Assembly: GCF_003992675.1 (NCBI RefSeq)
Contig: NZ_RZMZ01000007.1
Span: 62,001-126,000 of the forward strand
Origin: Flagellimonas marinaquae
Lineage (GTDB): Bacteria > Bacteroidota > Bacteroidia > Flavobacteriales > Flavobacteriaceae
Direction of reading: 5' to 3'
DNA: 64,000 nucleotides
The notes beneath the pieces were generated by a model. The model ran no database searches and was not told the origin of the DNA. It saw only the letters and a list, made by a program, of their open reading frames with translations. The position numbers were made by a program, and so were the translations under genes. Of this stretch, positions 25,589 through 35,239 are shown piece after piece; within the stretch, counting starts at the first letter, position 1, and the number at the start of each line of letters is the position of its first letter.

Positions 25589-26584
25589 CTACATCATCCC
25601 GTTGGCTTCTACCCATTTAAACGTATACTGCTGTTGTGAAAACTGCATACGTTCCGAAATTCGTTGTAGCCTTTCCGGAAGTTTCATCAAATATACCCGT
25701 GCCTTCTCCGCCTGATCGGAAAGTCCTCTTAGATTTCCAATATCCCAGTAATCGTTCAGTTTTTTCAAAATGTCAATATAATCCTGAGCTGTGTAGACCC
25801 CCAACCGTTGGGCACAATTCGAAAATTGCTCAAAAGCCTCTCCTATGCTACCTCCGGACTCCCTCAAGAAATGGGCTGGCATTACAATTTTCTTCTTCAT
25901 CATATCGGCAAAGGCCAGTACCATGCCATCGGGATCTTGTTTCATAATGGTCTTTACAAATTCACGATAGGCTAAATGATGCCTCATTTCATCGCCCGCA
26001 ATAATGGTGCACATTTTCGCCAGAAGCCCATTTCCTTTCTTTTTGGCCATTTTGCCCACTCGCTTGTGAGAAATATTCGTGGCCAATTCTTGGAAAGTGG
26101 TGTACACAAAATTTTTATAGGGATCTCTGTCAGTCCCGATATCGAACCCATCGGAAATCAAATGCTGTGTCGTAATTTCGATTTCACGCATGTTTACGCG
26201 TCCCGATAAATAGAGATATTTGTTCAAAACATCCCCGTGACGGTTTTCCTCGGCAGTCCAAGCACGGACCCACTTGCTCCATCCATTGTCCTTGCCATTG
26301 TGCTGGTCAATACCCTCCACATCCATCAACCAAGATTCATAGGTAGGCAAAGCCTCTTCCGTGATGGTATCCGCGACCAAGGTCACCCAGAAATCATAGC
26401 CCAATTCTTTGGCTTCTCCTCGGATTTTCTCGATTTCATCATAAAAATGGTCACTTCGTGAATCGGGCAGGAAATCGGTGGGCTGCCATATTTTTTCGGA
26501 TGGTATAAGAAATTCATCGATAAACCCTTCTACCTTAGGTTCAATCGCTTGCATCACTTCCAATCTAACATTCTTTATCGACAT
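25589..26584 (-). CDS. Acyl-ACP desaturase (soluble di-iron)
   Basis: From the ATG at 26584 the product is 331 residues, the usual size for plant-type stearoyl-ACP desaturases. The two di-iron helices are clear: TAEENRHGDVLNKYL and IIAGDEMRHHLAYREF, each with the ExxH motif. Such soluble enzymes introduce a cis double bond into acyl-ACP with O2 and ferredoxin. A longer frame to 26881 overlaps the phosphoesterase gene and is rejected. It lies 46 nt after that gene on the same strand. Confidence 0.92.
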   Translation of the reverse strand: MSIKNVRLEVMQAIEPKVEGFIDEFLIPSEKIWQPTDFLPDSRSDHFYDEIEKIRGEAKELGYDFWVTLVADTITEEALPTYESWLMDVEGIDQHNGKDNGWSKWVRAWTAEENRHGDVLNKYLYLSGRVNMREIEITTQHLISDGFDIGTDRDPYKNFVYTTFQELATNISHKRVGKMAKKKGNGLLAKMCTIIAGDEMRHHLAYREFVKTIMKQDPDGMVLAFADMMKKKIVMPAHFLRESGGSIGEAFEQFSNCAQRLGVYTAQDYIDILKKLNDYWDIGNLRGLSDQAEKARVYLMKLPERLQRISERMQFSQQQYTFKWVEANGMM

Positions 26585-26630
26585 AGTACGGGGTTTTTTA
26601 CAAAGGTCATTATAAAATACCGAAATCTTC

Positions 26631-27356
26631 TTAATTCCTTCCTCTTTCTCCGGGATAGAATGTATGGACCGGGTCGCTTTGCCAAAATTCCTTGGTCTCT
26701 GCATCCAACATGGTAAGGGGGCCTTTAAAGGCAGCACCGGTATCCACATTCCAAACATTGGCCCTTTGGGTCGGTTCCGCAAAACCTGTTTTGGACAAAG
26801 GGGTGTGTCCAATAAAAACCTCCTCGTAATGCGTAAGTCTTTTAGGGAATTTAGGGTCCGAAGGCTGCAATTCTGGGTCAAGCGCCGTGGCGAGCTCCCA
26901 AAGGGTTCGGTCCCAATAAAACGATTGTTGAAAATACTCGTAGTCTATTCCCTTAAGATTGGTGTAGCCCGCGTGTAGGTACAAACGATTGTCGGGCGCA
27001 AGATGATAATTATGCAACTCTTCATAAAAAGCAAGATGCACTCTCCACGTATCCTTGTCCGCATTCAAATAAGATTGACGAGTGGCCTCGCCACCATGTG
27101 CCAACCATTGTGGGTTTTCCTTCTGCTCTATTAGCCAGGCCTTGCAAAGTTCATCGTGGTTGCCGCGAATAAAGGTACAGTTGTATGTGTCTTTGAGTTG
27201 AATCAAAAAATCAATGGTCTCTACGGCGGTGCTCCAGCCATCCACATAATCGCCCAGAAAAATGACATGATCATCGGTCGACACCTTAGCCTTGTCCATC
27301 AATTGTTCCAAAGCCCTTACTCCTGAATGAATGTCGCCTACTACCAATGTCCGCAT
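26631..27356 (-). CDS. Calcineurin-type metallophosphoesterase
   Basis: The 241-residue protein has the complete metallophosphoesterase pattern: GDIHSG at residues 7-12, GDYVDGW, RGNHDE, then later histidines (LHAGYTNLKG, IGHTPLSK). The arrangement resembles small Ser/Thr phosphatase and symmetrical Ap4A hydrolase (PrpE/ApaH) relatives; the substrate is not known. It precedes the desaturase gene in the same direction. Confidence 0.88.
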   Translation of the reverse strand: MRTLVVGDIHSGVRALEQLMDKAKVSTDDHVIFLGDYVDGWSTAVETIDFLIQLKDTYNCTFIRGNHDELCKAWLIEQKENPQWLAHGGEATRQSYLNADKDTWRVHLAFYEELHNYHLAPDNRLYLHAGYTNLKGIDYEYFQQSFYWDRTLWELATALDPELQPSDPKFPKRLTHYEEVFIGHTPLSKTGFAEPTQRANVWNVDTGAAFKGPLTMLDAETKEFWQSDPVHTFYPGERGRN

Positions 27357-27459
27357 AGAAAAGTTTTTGACAATATTACATACAAATGATTGGCTGTTAA
27401 AAAATCATACCGGCTTTATCACGGATTTAACCTAGAATTCAAATAAACCTAACTGTTTT

Positions 27460-27491
27460 TTGGAGGTGGTATTATTTTCTATGTACCTTAG
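27460..27491 (+). promoter_or_regulatory. Probable promoter of the sucrose operon
   Basis: TTG (27460-27462), a 21-nt spacer and TACCTTAG (27484-27491) match the -33/-7 pattern with one mismatch (TTAG for TTTG). The kinase ATG follows at 27508. Confidence 0.45.
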
Positions 27492-27507
27492 AATATTGCG
27501 AAATCTT

Positions 27508-28452
27508 ATGAAGAAAGTTTATTGTATAGGTGAAGTATTGATCGACTTTGTGGCCGAAAGGCAGGGGAGCGATCTATCAAAAGCCACCCAATTCACCAAA
27601 AAAGCAGGCGGAGCACCTGCCAATGTAGCCTGTGCCATTGCCAAACTTGGTGGAAAAGGTATTTTTATAGGAAGTGTTGGCAATGACCCTTTCGGCAAAT
27701 TCCTTTTGGATACTTTAAAGAATGAAGGTGTCGATATTTCATTGACACAGCTTTCGGAAACCTTTACCACGCTTGCCTTTGTTTCCCTTTCCGAGGGTGG
27801 GGAGCGCGACTTCGTGTTCAGCCGAGGAGCAGACCAAGAACTCAGCTACAACGCGGACCTTAGAAAAAACCTCCCCGGAAATATCCTCCATTTGGGAGCG
27901 GCAACCGCACTTTTGGGGGGACCTTTGGAAAAAACCTATACCAAATATCTGTTTGATGGGCTTACAAAAGAAATGTTTATCTGTTTTGACCCCAATTACC
28001 GAACAGATCTCTGGAAGGACGATGAGGAAACCTTCATTAAAAAATGTATGCCCTTTGTGGAGAAATCACATCTCTGTAAGTTCAGTTTGGAGGAAGCTCA
28101 ACTACTCTCAGGAAAAGAGGATGTGCACGATGCCTGTGATGTCCTGCACAAAGTAGGAGCAAAGATCATTACCGTAACCCTTGGGAAAGACGGGACCCTA
28201 CTAAGCACCAATGAAAAGAAAAAAGTTATTCCAAGTATAGCGGTGACCCCGGTAGACACCACAGGCGCAGGCGATGCGTTTATCGGTTGCCTATTGTACC
28301 AAATTTCCGATTTGGGAAACTTTGAGCCCGTTTTCGAGGATTTTGACCTTTTGGAAAATATAGTTGCCAAAGCCAACAAAGCCGGAGCCATCACCACCAC
28401 AAACTATGGGGCCATAGCGGCCTTACCCACCAAAGACCAGCTTGAAGCATAA
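27508..28452 (+). CDS. Fructokinase (PfkB family)
   Basis: From the ATG at 27508 the product is 314 residues. It has the two PfkB signatures: KKAGGAPANVACAIAKLGG near residue 32 and the C-terminal VDTTGAGDAFIGCLLYQ with the catalytic Asp. The N-terminal GEVLIDFV is typical of fructokinases. The stop directly abuts the start of an amylosucrase gene, which releases fructose from sucrose, and this supports fructose as the substrate. A longer frame from 27460 would include the promoter and is rejected. Confidence 0.92.
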   Translation: MKKVYCIGEVLIDFVAERQGSDLSKATQFTKKAGGAPANVACAIAKLGGKGIFIGSVGNDPFGKFLLDTLKNEGVDISLTQLSETFTTLAFVSLSEGGERDFVFSRGADQELSYNADLRKNLPGNILHLGAATALLGGPLEKTYTKYLFDGLTKEMFICFDPNYRTDLWKDDEETFIKKCMPFVEKSHLCKFSLEEAQLLSGKEDVHDACDVLHKVGAKIITVTLGKDGTLLSTNEKKKVIPSIAVTPVDTTGAGDAFIGCLLYQISDLGNFEPVFEDFDLLENIVAKANKAGAITTTNYGAIAALPTKDQLEA

Positions 28453-30372
28453 ATGAACCAGGCCCAATTACACCGATTACTCTCCCATAAAGGGAAGAGC
28501 AGCCAAGAGCTTTTTGATCAGCGCTTGGCCACCAATCTCACCTTGATTCAAAAGCAATTTTTTTCCTTATATCCTGAGGAACGCTATACAGCCCATTTTC
28601 AAAAGTTACTGAAGCTGCTTCCCAAATTATATTTGGCTCGCCCGGATGTCCTTAAATCGCAGGACATGGACCGATTAAAATCGGGTAACTGGTACCAGTC
28701 CGAAAAGTTGGTGGGCATGCAGTTGTATGTGGAGCATTTCAACAAGGACCTGAAAGGGTTACAGGAAAAAATACCATATTTTAAAACCTTGGGAGTCAAT
28801 TTTTTGCACTTGATGCCCATCACTACCCGGCCCAAAGGTGAAAGTGATGGCGGCTATGCCGTGAACAATTACCTGGAAGTGGACCCAAAATACGGCTCCA
28901 AGGAAGATTTACTGGAACTGACAACTGCATTTAGAAAAAACGGTATCTATTTGATGCTCGATTTTGTGGTGAACCATACCTCCAACGAATTTTCGTGGGC
29001 TAAAAAAGCTAAAAAGGGGGACAAAAAATACCAAGGCTACTATTATACCTACGAAGATTTTACCATCCCTGCCGAGTTTGAAAAAACACTGCCCGAAGTA
29101 TTCCCTGAAACCTCCCCGGGCAATTTTACCTACATCCCCGAAATGGAAAAATGGGTGATGACGGTTTTCAATAGTTACCAATGGGACCTTAACTATACCA
29201 ATCCCGAGGTGTTTTTGGAAATGTTGACCAATTTGGTAAAACTGACCGATCTGGGCGTGGATGTGGTTCGGTTTGATGCGCTCGCCTTCCTATGGAAAAA
29301 AATCGGGACCATATCACAAAACCTTCCCGAGGCACATAATTTGATTTCATTGTTCCGTATGTGCCTGCAGGTGGTAACCCCAGGCTCCATTTTACTGGCA
29401 GAGGCCATTGTAGCCCCGACCAACATTATCAAGTATTTCGGGGAAGATGAAAAACAGGGCAACGAATGTGAGATAGCTTACAATGCTTCATTGATGGCCC
29501 TCTTGTGGAATTCCATCGCTACAAAGAAAACGTTATTGCTTTACAAAAGTTTGATGCACGTTCCCTCCAAACCCAAGGATGGTACATGGATTAACTACAT
29601 CCGTTGTCATGATGATATTGGACTGGGGTACGAGAACCACCTCATCGAAGAACTAGGGTGGAACCCCAATATGCACCGAAAGTTTTTATTGGATTATTAT
29701 TGTAGAAGGCTAGATTGGTCGCCCGCCATGGGAATGCTGTTCATGTACAACCCCAAAACCGGCGACGGCCGTATCACGGGGAGTGCCGCTTCCCTTTTGG
29801 GGCTGGAAAAGGGCATACAGACCAAAGATGAAGATTTGATAGAAGAGTCTGTTCGTAAAATCATCATGCTGCACGGAATTACCTTGGCCTTTGGAGGAAT
29901 CCCATTGATCTACGCAGGTGACGAAATTGGTACCTTGAACGATTACTCCTTCCAATCGGATGATGCCAAAAAAGGGGACAGTCGTTGGGTGAACCGACCC
30001 ATGCAGGATTGGGATGCCATCACAAAACTGAACCATAAAGACACGCCACAATCCAAGATTTTCCTTGCGCTGCAACACCTCATCCAAATAAGGAAGGACC
30101 ATGAGGTTTTTGCGGACAACAACAACCTGGAACTCTACCATACGGGTAACGACCATATCTTTTCCTTTGAAAGAACCCAGGGTTACAAAGGATTGCTGGT
30201 GCTTTGCAATTTTGATGAAAACGCTCAGGTAATCGACAGTAGCTGGATCAAAAAATTGGGCTATTTCAGCAAAGGAGAGCCAATAGATTTGGTCTCCGGT
30301 GAAAAAGTGCGTTTGAAGAGTGCCCTCTTGGAAGTGATGCCTTATCAGATGATTTGGCTCATGAAATCCTAA
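28453..30372 (+). CDS. Amylosucrase-like GH13_4 glucosidase/transglucosidase
   Basis: The 639-residue protein has the length and domain order of Neisseria polysaccharea amylosucrase: an N-terminal helical domain, a (beta/alpha)8 barrel and a C-terminal beta domain. Catalytic residues by alignment from memory are Asp275 (VVRFDALAFLW), Glu317 (LLAEAIV) and Asp387 (RCHDDIG). Other shared parts are YNPKTGDGRITGSAASLLGL and LIYAGDEIGTLNDYS. Amylosucrase cleaves sucrose to build alpha-1,4-glucan and free fructose; a sucrose hydrolase activity is also possible. It has no signal peptide, so sucrose must enter the cell. Transcribed with the fructokinase gene. Confidence 0.92.
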   Translation: MNQAQLHRLLSHKGKSSQELFDQRLATNLTLIQKQFFSLYPEERYTAHFQKLLKLLPKLYLARPDVLKSQDMDRLKSGNWYQSEKLVGMQLYVEHFNKDLKGLQEKIPYFKTLGVNFLHLMPITTRPKGESDGGYAVNNYLEVDPKYGSKEDLLELTTAFRKNGIYLMLDFVVNHTSNEFSWAKKAKKGDKKYQGYYYTYEDFTIPAEFEKTLPEVFPETSPGNFTYIPEMEKWVMTVFNSYQWDLNYTNPEVFLEMLTNLVKLTDLGVDVVRFDALAFLWKKIGTISQNLPEAHNLISLFRMCLQVVTPGSILLAEAIVAPTNIIKYFGEDEKQGNECEIAYNASLMALLWNSIATKKTLLLYKSLMHVPSKPKDGTWINYIRCHDDIGLGYENHLIEELGWNPNMHRKFLLDYYCRRLDWSPAMGMLFMYNPKTGDGRITGSAASLLGLEKGIQTKDEDLIEESVRKIIMLHGITLAFGGIPLIYAGDEIGTLNDYSFQSDDAKKGDSRWVNRPMQDWDAITKLNHKDTPQSKIFLALQHLIQIRKDHEVFADNNNLELYHTGNDHIFSFERTQGYKGLLVLCNFDENAQVIDSSWIKKLGYFSKGEPIDLVSGEKVRLKSALLEVMPYQMIWLMKS

Positions 30373-31505
30373 GCGTACCTCACCTTTCTCAGAATCCGTT
30401 GGGACTCCTTCAGGGATTGGTATACATGAGTATCATAGGATTTTAATAAAGCACGCGAATTGTCCATCTTGTCCTTGGCCTCTTCAAAACCGTTCAAATA
30501 ACAAATAAGATACGTGGCTGGGAGATGAGTGATGTCGGTATGCTCCGAATCGGTCAAGGGAATGTGCTTTTCCAATTTTTTAAGCAACGCATTATTGGTA
30601 TTGTACACATGATACAATGTTTTTTTATCAAACTGTGGCGGTTCAAATACCAATTTGCTGTTGATGGTGTACTTTCCATTGTCCGAAAAGGTAATCGTCA
30701 TTTCTTCCAACGGATAATATTTTTGTTGTGAACCCAATCCCAATTGCACATATTCCAAGGTTTTAAAGGAATCGTCATCATAATCGATGGTAATTTCATC
30801 CAAAGCGGAATAGAAGAGCTTCACCTGTTCGTTGATCAATTCAATATCCACCCGGGAATAGTAAACCTTACCCTTGACTTTCTTTTTGTTGCCTGCCCAG
30901 CAGACCACGAATTGCTCCTTGAAAACTTTGTAATCGCTGGTTAAGTCGGGGTGTCGGGTATTGAAAAAATTGAGCACGGCGTCCAAGGTATACTCGATAT
31001 TGTTCCGGGCATGCTGTTCAATGGTGGCCACTTTTTCGGAATTGATATCCTTCAACTCAATATCAAAGGCTTTGGGTAGGCTTATGCTGCCTTCACGAAA
31101 GAATACGGCACCTCCATAATATTTCCAGATATTTTTGCGCAGCGCACATACTTTCCCGTTGGACCGGATGGTGACCAAACCGACCACCTTCCCTTCGGGC
31201 AAATGCGGAAATGGAATGTTCTCGTAGGATATCAAAGGTGGGTTATCCAGATAAGCATTGACAAGGTTCTGGATTTTGCTATCATCAAAAAAATCCACGC
31301 CCACAATCTTGTTATCCTCATCCTCGACCCCGATCACAATAAAGGAATTGTTCTTTGGATTGCTATTGGCCAGGGCACAGACGTGTTTTAAAAATTTGGC
31401 CTTGCCCTCCTTTTCCCCGATGGATATAAAACGCTTTTTGTCGTAAAAACTATTCTCATCGTTATGGGCTAATAAGTTTTTTACGAGTAGGCGTTTGTTG
31501 ATCAT
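30369..31505 (-). CDS. AlbA_2 (Schlafen-type) domain protein
   Basis: The 378-residue protein has an N-terminal AlbA_2 domain (about 1-150), with KAKFLKHVCALANSNPKNNS and the FIVIGVEDEDNKIVGV strand that mark this divergent-AAA/Schlafen family. The rest (about 160-378) is not recognised and shows no clear winged helix. Members bind nucleic acid or act as regulators or nucleases. Its start overlaps the end of the SDR gene by four bases (ATGA), so it is the last gene of an AKR-SDR-AlbA_2 run. Its stop overlaps the amylosucrase stop by four bases. Confidence 0.75.
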   Translation of the reverse strand: MINKRLLVKNLLAHNDENSFYDKKRFISIGEKEGKAKFLKHVCALANSNPKNNSFIVIGVEDEDNKIVGVDFFDDSKIQNLVNAYLDNPPLISYENIPFPHLPEGKVVGLVTIRSNGKVCALRKNIWKYYGGAVFFREGSISLPKAFDIELKDINSEKVATIEQHARNNIEYTLDAVLNFFNTRHPDLTSDYKVFKEQFVVCWAGNKKKVKGKVYYSRVDIELINEQVKLFYSALDEITIDYDDDSFKTLEYVQLGLGSQQKYYPLEEMTITFSDNGKYTINSKLVFEPPQFDKKTLYHVYNTNNALLKKLEKHIPLTDSEHTDITHLPATYLICYLNGFEEAKDKMDNSRALLKSYDTHVYQSLKESQRILRKVRYA

Positions 31506-32257
31506 AGTTCTTTCTTCACAATCGTGCTGCTGGCCTGTGCAGTGGGCATCACCACAAGGTCGGCGATGTTCACATGATAGGGTCGTGTGACCACAAACAA
31601 AATAATGTCGGCAATATCCTCAGGTTTCAAAGGTTGGAATCCTTGATATACTTTTGAGGCTCTTTCGGAATCTCCTTTGAATCGGACATCACTGAATTCC
31701 GTTTCCACTAGTCCTGGATTTACCGCCCCGACCCGGATGCCGTAGGCATTCAAGTCGATTCGCATTCCTTGGTTGATGGCGTCCACGGCATGTTTGCTGG
31801 CACAGTATACATTTCCGTTCGGGTACACTTCCTTACCTGCCGTAGAACCAATATTGATGATGTGCCCCGATTTACGCTCTACCATTTTGGGAATAATGGC
31901 CTTGGACATGTACAGCAATCCCTTCACATTGATATCCAACATCGCATCCCAATCGTCCGGGCTACCCTTATCAATAGGGTCCAAACCATGTGCGTTTCCT
32001 GCATTGTTGACCAAAATATCGATTTCTGAAAATTCCTTGGGCAAACTGTCGATAGCAGAGAAAACATCCTCCCGATTTCTCACATCAAAATTGAGCGTCA
32101 AAATTGATGTGTCCCTTCCTAATTGGTTCGTTAGCTCCTGTAAACGCTCTTCCCTGCGGCCACAAAGAATCAGATTGAAACCTTGCTTTGCAAAAAGTTC
32201 GGCAGTTGCCTTTCCTATCCCGCTTGTTGCTCCTGTTATTAAAGCTGTTGTTGCCAT
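31502..32257 (-). CDS. Short-chain dehydrogenase/reductase (YdfG-like)
   Basis: The 251-residue protein is a classical SDR: cofactor motif TGATSGIG at residues 8-15, NNAGNAHG, catalytic Ser in INIGSTAGKE and YCASKHA with the catalytic Tyr and Lys. The GRREERLQEL after strand two suggests NADP. Relatives act on 3-hydroxy acids such as L-allo-threonine and serine; substrate unknown here. It lies 12 nt after the aldo/keto reductase gene. Confidence 0.92.
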   Translation of the reverse strand: MATTALITGATSGIGKATAELFAKQGFNLILCGRREERLQELTNQLGRDTSILTLNFDVRNREDVFSAIDSLPKEFSEIDILVNNAGNAHGLDPIDKGSPDDWDAMLDINVKGLLYMSKAIIPKMVERKSGHIINIGSTAGKEVYPNGNVYCASKHAVDAINQGMRIDLNAYGIRVGAVNPGLVETEFSDVRFKGDSERASKVYQGFQPLKPEDIADIILFVVTRPYHVNIADLVVMPTAQASSTIVKKEL

Positions 32258-32269
32258 TGCATTTATTTT

Positions 32270-33142
32270 CTACGGAACATCATGTCCTTGGGCCGCCACC
32301 AAAAGGGCAAACCAATCTTGAAGTTCCAAATCTATTTTGATGGCCTCTGCGGCCAACTTTATTCTTTTTTTGTTTGTTGTACCGATAACAGGATGCACCT
32401 GGGCCGGATGTTTTAAAATCCATGCTAAAAGCAACTGACTTTCATCGGTACCATATTTGTCCATCAAAGGTCCTATTGCCTCTTTAATCCGTGCTGTCTG
32501 CTCATCGTCCTCTCTAAAAAAGCTGCCCAATGGACTCCATGCCATCGCCATTCTTTTGTTGGCGATACAATCGTCAAAAACCCCGTCATACATCGGTTTA
32601 TGATGGGTAAGGGAGAACTCCACTTGATTTCCCTCCACAGGTATGGCCTTTTCCAACATGGCCACTTGCGAAGTGGTGAAATTGGAAACCCCAAACTGTT
32701 TGATTTTTCCACTTACGAGCAGATGGCGTGCCGCTTCTGCGATTTCATTGGGCTCCATCAACGGACTTGGTCTGTGTATCAAGAAAAAGTCCAAATAGTC
32801 GGTTTTCAACTTCCTTAAGGATTCTTCTGCGGACCGTATAATATAATCCTTGTCATATTGGTAATGATTGATGCGGTTGTCCCTTCCGCGGGTCAGCTGT
32901 ATCCCACATTTGGTAATCAACTGAATACTTTCCCTTTTGATTCCGCTATCACCAAAGGCAGCTCCAAAATCCGCCTCGGTGGAATAGCTGCCATAAATGT
33001 CGGCATGGTCAAAAGTGGTTAGTCCACAATCGATGCTGTGGTGCATCAATTCCATCATTTCCTTTTTGGAAAGTTTTTTTCCCCAACTTCCCCAAGTCAT
33101 TGCTCCCGATATAATGCGGGAAAATTTCGTCGTCTGTTCCAT
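32270..33142 (-). CDS. Aldo/keto reductase (YdhF-like)
   Basis: The 290-residue protein is an NADPH-type aldo/keto reductase. Catalytic residues are in FDHADIYGSYSTE (Asp, Tyr) and LITKCGIQL (Lys), with FFLIHRPSP supplying the His. The C-terminal HPVIGTTNKKRIKLAAEA binds the cofactor. It is most similar in style to the E. coli YdhF branch, substrate unknown. It is the first gene of the minus-strand run that includes the SDR and AlbA_2 genes. Confidence 0.9.
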   Translation of the reverse strand: MEQTTKFSRIISGAMTWGSWGKKLSKKEMMELMHHSIDCGLTTFDHADIYGSYSTEADFGAAFGDSGIKRESIQLITKCGIQLTRGRDNRINHYQYDKDYIIRSAEESLRKLKTDYLDFFLIHRPSPLMEPNEIAEAARHLLVSGKIKQFGVSNFTTSQVAMLEKAIPVEGNQVEFSLTHHKPMYDGVFDDCIANKRMAMAWSPLGSFFREDDEQTARIKEAIGPLMDKYGTDESQLLLAWILKHPAQVHPVIGTTNKKRIKLAAEAIKIDLELQDWFALLVAAQGHDVP

Positions 33143-33301
33143 AAGCGCTGAATGTATAAAATTAAAGCCTTAAATCCTTCATAAAACTAGGGGTTTAGCG
33201 TTTTTTTTAACCATTAATTAACAGGTGGGTTTTAAATAAATTTTCATTTTGCACACCTTAGTAAAAACCCCGACCTTAACACCAAACAATAAAAGTATAC
33301 A

Positions 33302-34303
33302 ATGGAAGAAAACACTACTATTGATATTAGTGCTGTGAATGAGAAAATCGCCCAAGAGAGCGCTTTTATTGACCTTTTAAGGGCTGAAATGAACAAGGCC
33401 ATTGTTGGGCAGAACCATATGGTGGAGCGCTTGCTAATCGGCCTTTTGGGAAAAGGACACATCTTGCTCGAAGGTGTTCCCGGACTAGCAAAAACACTGG
33501 CCATCAATACCTTGGCAAAAGCCGTAAAAGGTAGTTTCAGCCGAATTCAGTTTACGCCCGACCTTTTGCCTGCCGACGTAATCGGAACACTTATCTACAA
33601 TATCAAGGAAAACGACTTTTCCATTAAAAAAGGACCCATTTTTGCCAATTTCGTGTTGGCCGATGAGATCAACAGGGCCCCTGCAAAAGTCCAGTCCGCC
33701 CTTTTGGAAGCCATGCAGGAAAAGCAGGTGACCATCGGGGATGAAACTTTTATTTTGGACAAGCCTTTTTTGGTGATGGCCACTCAAAACCCCGTGGAAC
33801 AGGAAGGTACTTATCCGCTTCCCGAAGCGCAGGTAGACCGATTTATGCTGAAAACCGTAATCGACTATCCAAAACTCAACGAGGAGCAGCTCATCATTAG
33901 GCAAAACCTAAAAGGTGCCACTGAAACCGTAAACCCTGTGATTTCCCTAGAACAAATTTTGAGGGCCCAGGACACCGTTCGTGATGTGTACATGGACGAA
34001 AAAATCGAAAAATACATACTCGACCTCATCTTCGCTACCCGATATCCGGAAAAATACAACCTGGCAAGCTTAAAACCATTGATCAGTTTTGGTGCCTCTC
34101 CCAGGGGCAGTATCAATCTGGCCAATGCATCCAAATGCTATGCCTTCATCAAGCGAAGAGGCTATGTGGTACCAGAAGATGTGAGGGCCGTTGTGCACGA
34201 TGTACTGCGCCATCGTATCGGAATAACCTACGAGGCCGAGGCAGAAAATATTACTTCCGAAGAAATCATCAACAAGATTGTAAACGAGGTAGAAGTGCCT
34301 TAG
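33302..34303 (+). CDS. moxR: MoxR-family AAA+ ATPase, first gene of the Bat operon
   Basis: The 333-residue protein has a Walker A motif in ILLEGVPGLAKT and Walker B in FANFVLADEINRAPAKVQSAL, with the MoxR sensor segment ATQNPVEQEGTYPLPEAQVDRF. MoxR ATPases are chaperone-like and work with von Willebrand A-domain proteins. Here those are encoded directly downstream (DUF58, BatA, BatB), so it is the motor of the Bat system. The C-terminal part (about 220-333) is the AAA lid. Confidence 0.95.
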   Translation: MEENTTIDISAVNEKIAQESAFIDLLRAEMNKAIVGQNHMVERLLIGLLGKGHILLEGVPGLAKTLAINTLAKAVKGSFSRIQFTPDLLPADVIGTLIYNIKENDFSIKKGPIFANFVLADEINRAPAKVQSALLEAMQEKQVTIGDETFILDKPFLVMATQNPVEQEGTYPLPEAQVDRFMLKTVIDYPKLNEEQLIIRQNLKGATETVNPVISLEQILRAQDTVRDVYMDEKIEKYILDLIFATRYPEKYNLASLKPLISFGASPRGSINLANASKCYAFIKRRGYVVPEDVRAVVHDVLRHRIGITYEAEAENITSEEIINKIVNEVEVP

Positions 34304-34372
34304 CGGTTCAATGTTTATCGGAATAAGTAGCAATACTTTAACCAACCCGTAAACCTATTTTTCTTGAACCTA

Positions 34373-35239
34373 ATGGATACAAAGGAACTACTAAAAAAAG
34401 TACGCAAAATTGAAATCAAGACCCGACGTCTTTCCGACCATATTTTTGGTGGGGAATACCATTCTACGTTCAAAGGTCGGGGAATGACATTTAGCGAGGT
34501 ACGTCAGTATCAATTTGGAGATGATGTTAGGAGCATCGACTGGAACGTTACGGCCCGCTACAACGAGCCTTTTGTAAAGGTTTTTGAAGAAGAGCGCGAA
34601 CTCACGATGATGTTGATGGTGGATGTTAGTGGATCGGAACTTTTTGGTACGTCCAATCAGTTCAAAAAAGAAATCATTACCGAAATTTCCGCAACGCTTG
34701 CCTTTTCTGCACTGCAGAACAACGACAAAGTGGGCCTTATCCTATTTTCCGACGAGGTGGAGCTCTTTATCCCGCCCAAAAAAGGAAAAAGCCACGTACT
34801 GCGAATTATTAGGGAATTGTTGGAATTTCATCCGAAAAGCAGTGAGACCAATATTGCCGAAGCTTTAAAGTTCCTGACCAATGTGATGAAGAAAAAAGCC
34901 ATTGTTTTTGTGCTTTCCGATTTTATCGCGGACGATTATGATAACACGCTGCGAATCGTGGGCAACAAACATGACGTGACCGGAATTCGGGTCTATGATG
35001 AACGGGAAGAATCCATCCCCAATTTGGGTATGGTGCAAATGCAAGATGCCGAAACAGGTGAAATACAATTGGTAAACACCCAATCCAAACAGGTGCGTTC
35101 GGCCTACGGGCAACATTACAAGGAAAAAGTGGAATACTTTATCAATTCCTTTAATAAGTCGGGAAGCGGTGTAATCAATTGTCGGGCGGACGAAAGTTAT
35201 GTGAAAAAACTATTGGGGTATTTTAAACGGAGAGCATAA
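34373..35239 (+). CDS. DUF58 von Willebrand A-like protein
   Basis: From the ATG at 34373 (three codons after an in-frame TTG) the product is 288 residues. The DUF58 hallmark YQFGDDVRSIDWNVTARYNEP lies at about 50-70, followed by a vWA domain with a metal-site motif DVSGSE and FVLSDFIADD. There is no membrane segment. DUF58 proteins partner MoxR ATPases. Only the stop/start junction separates it from the next gene. Confidence 0.93.
   Translation: MDTKELLKKVRKIEIKTRRLSDHIFGGEYHSTFKGRGMTFSEVRQYQFGDDVRSIDWNVTARYNEPFVKVFEEERELTMMLMVDVSGSELFGTSNQFKKEIITEISATLAFSALQNNDKVGLILFSDEVELFIPPKKGKSHVLRIIRELLEFHPKSSETNIAEALKFLTNVMKKKAIVFVLSDFIADDYDNTLRIVGNKHDVTGIRVYDEREESIPNLGMVQMQDAETGEIQLVNTQSKQVRSAYGQHYKEKVEYFINSFNKSGSGVINCRADESYVKKLLGYFKRRA

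Noticed and set aside
26585..26881. N-terminal extension of the acyl-ACP desaturase
   Set aside because: It overlaps the phosphoesterase gene and has no family similarity. The ATG at 26584 gives the normal length.
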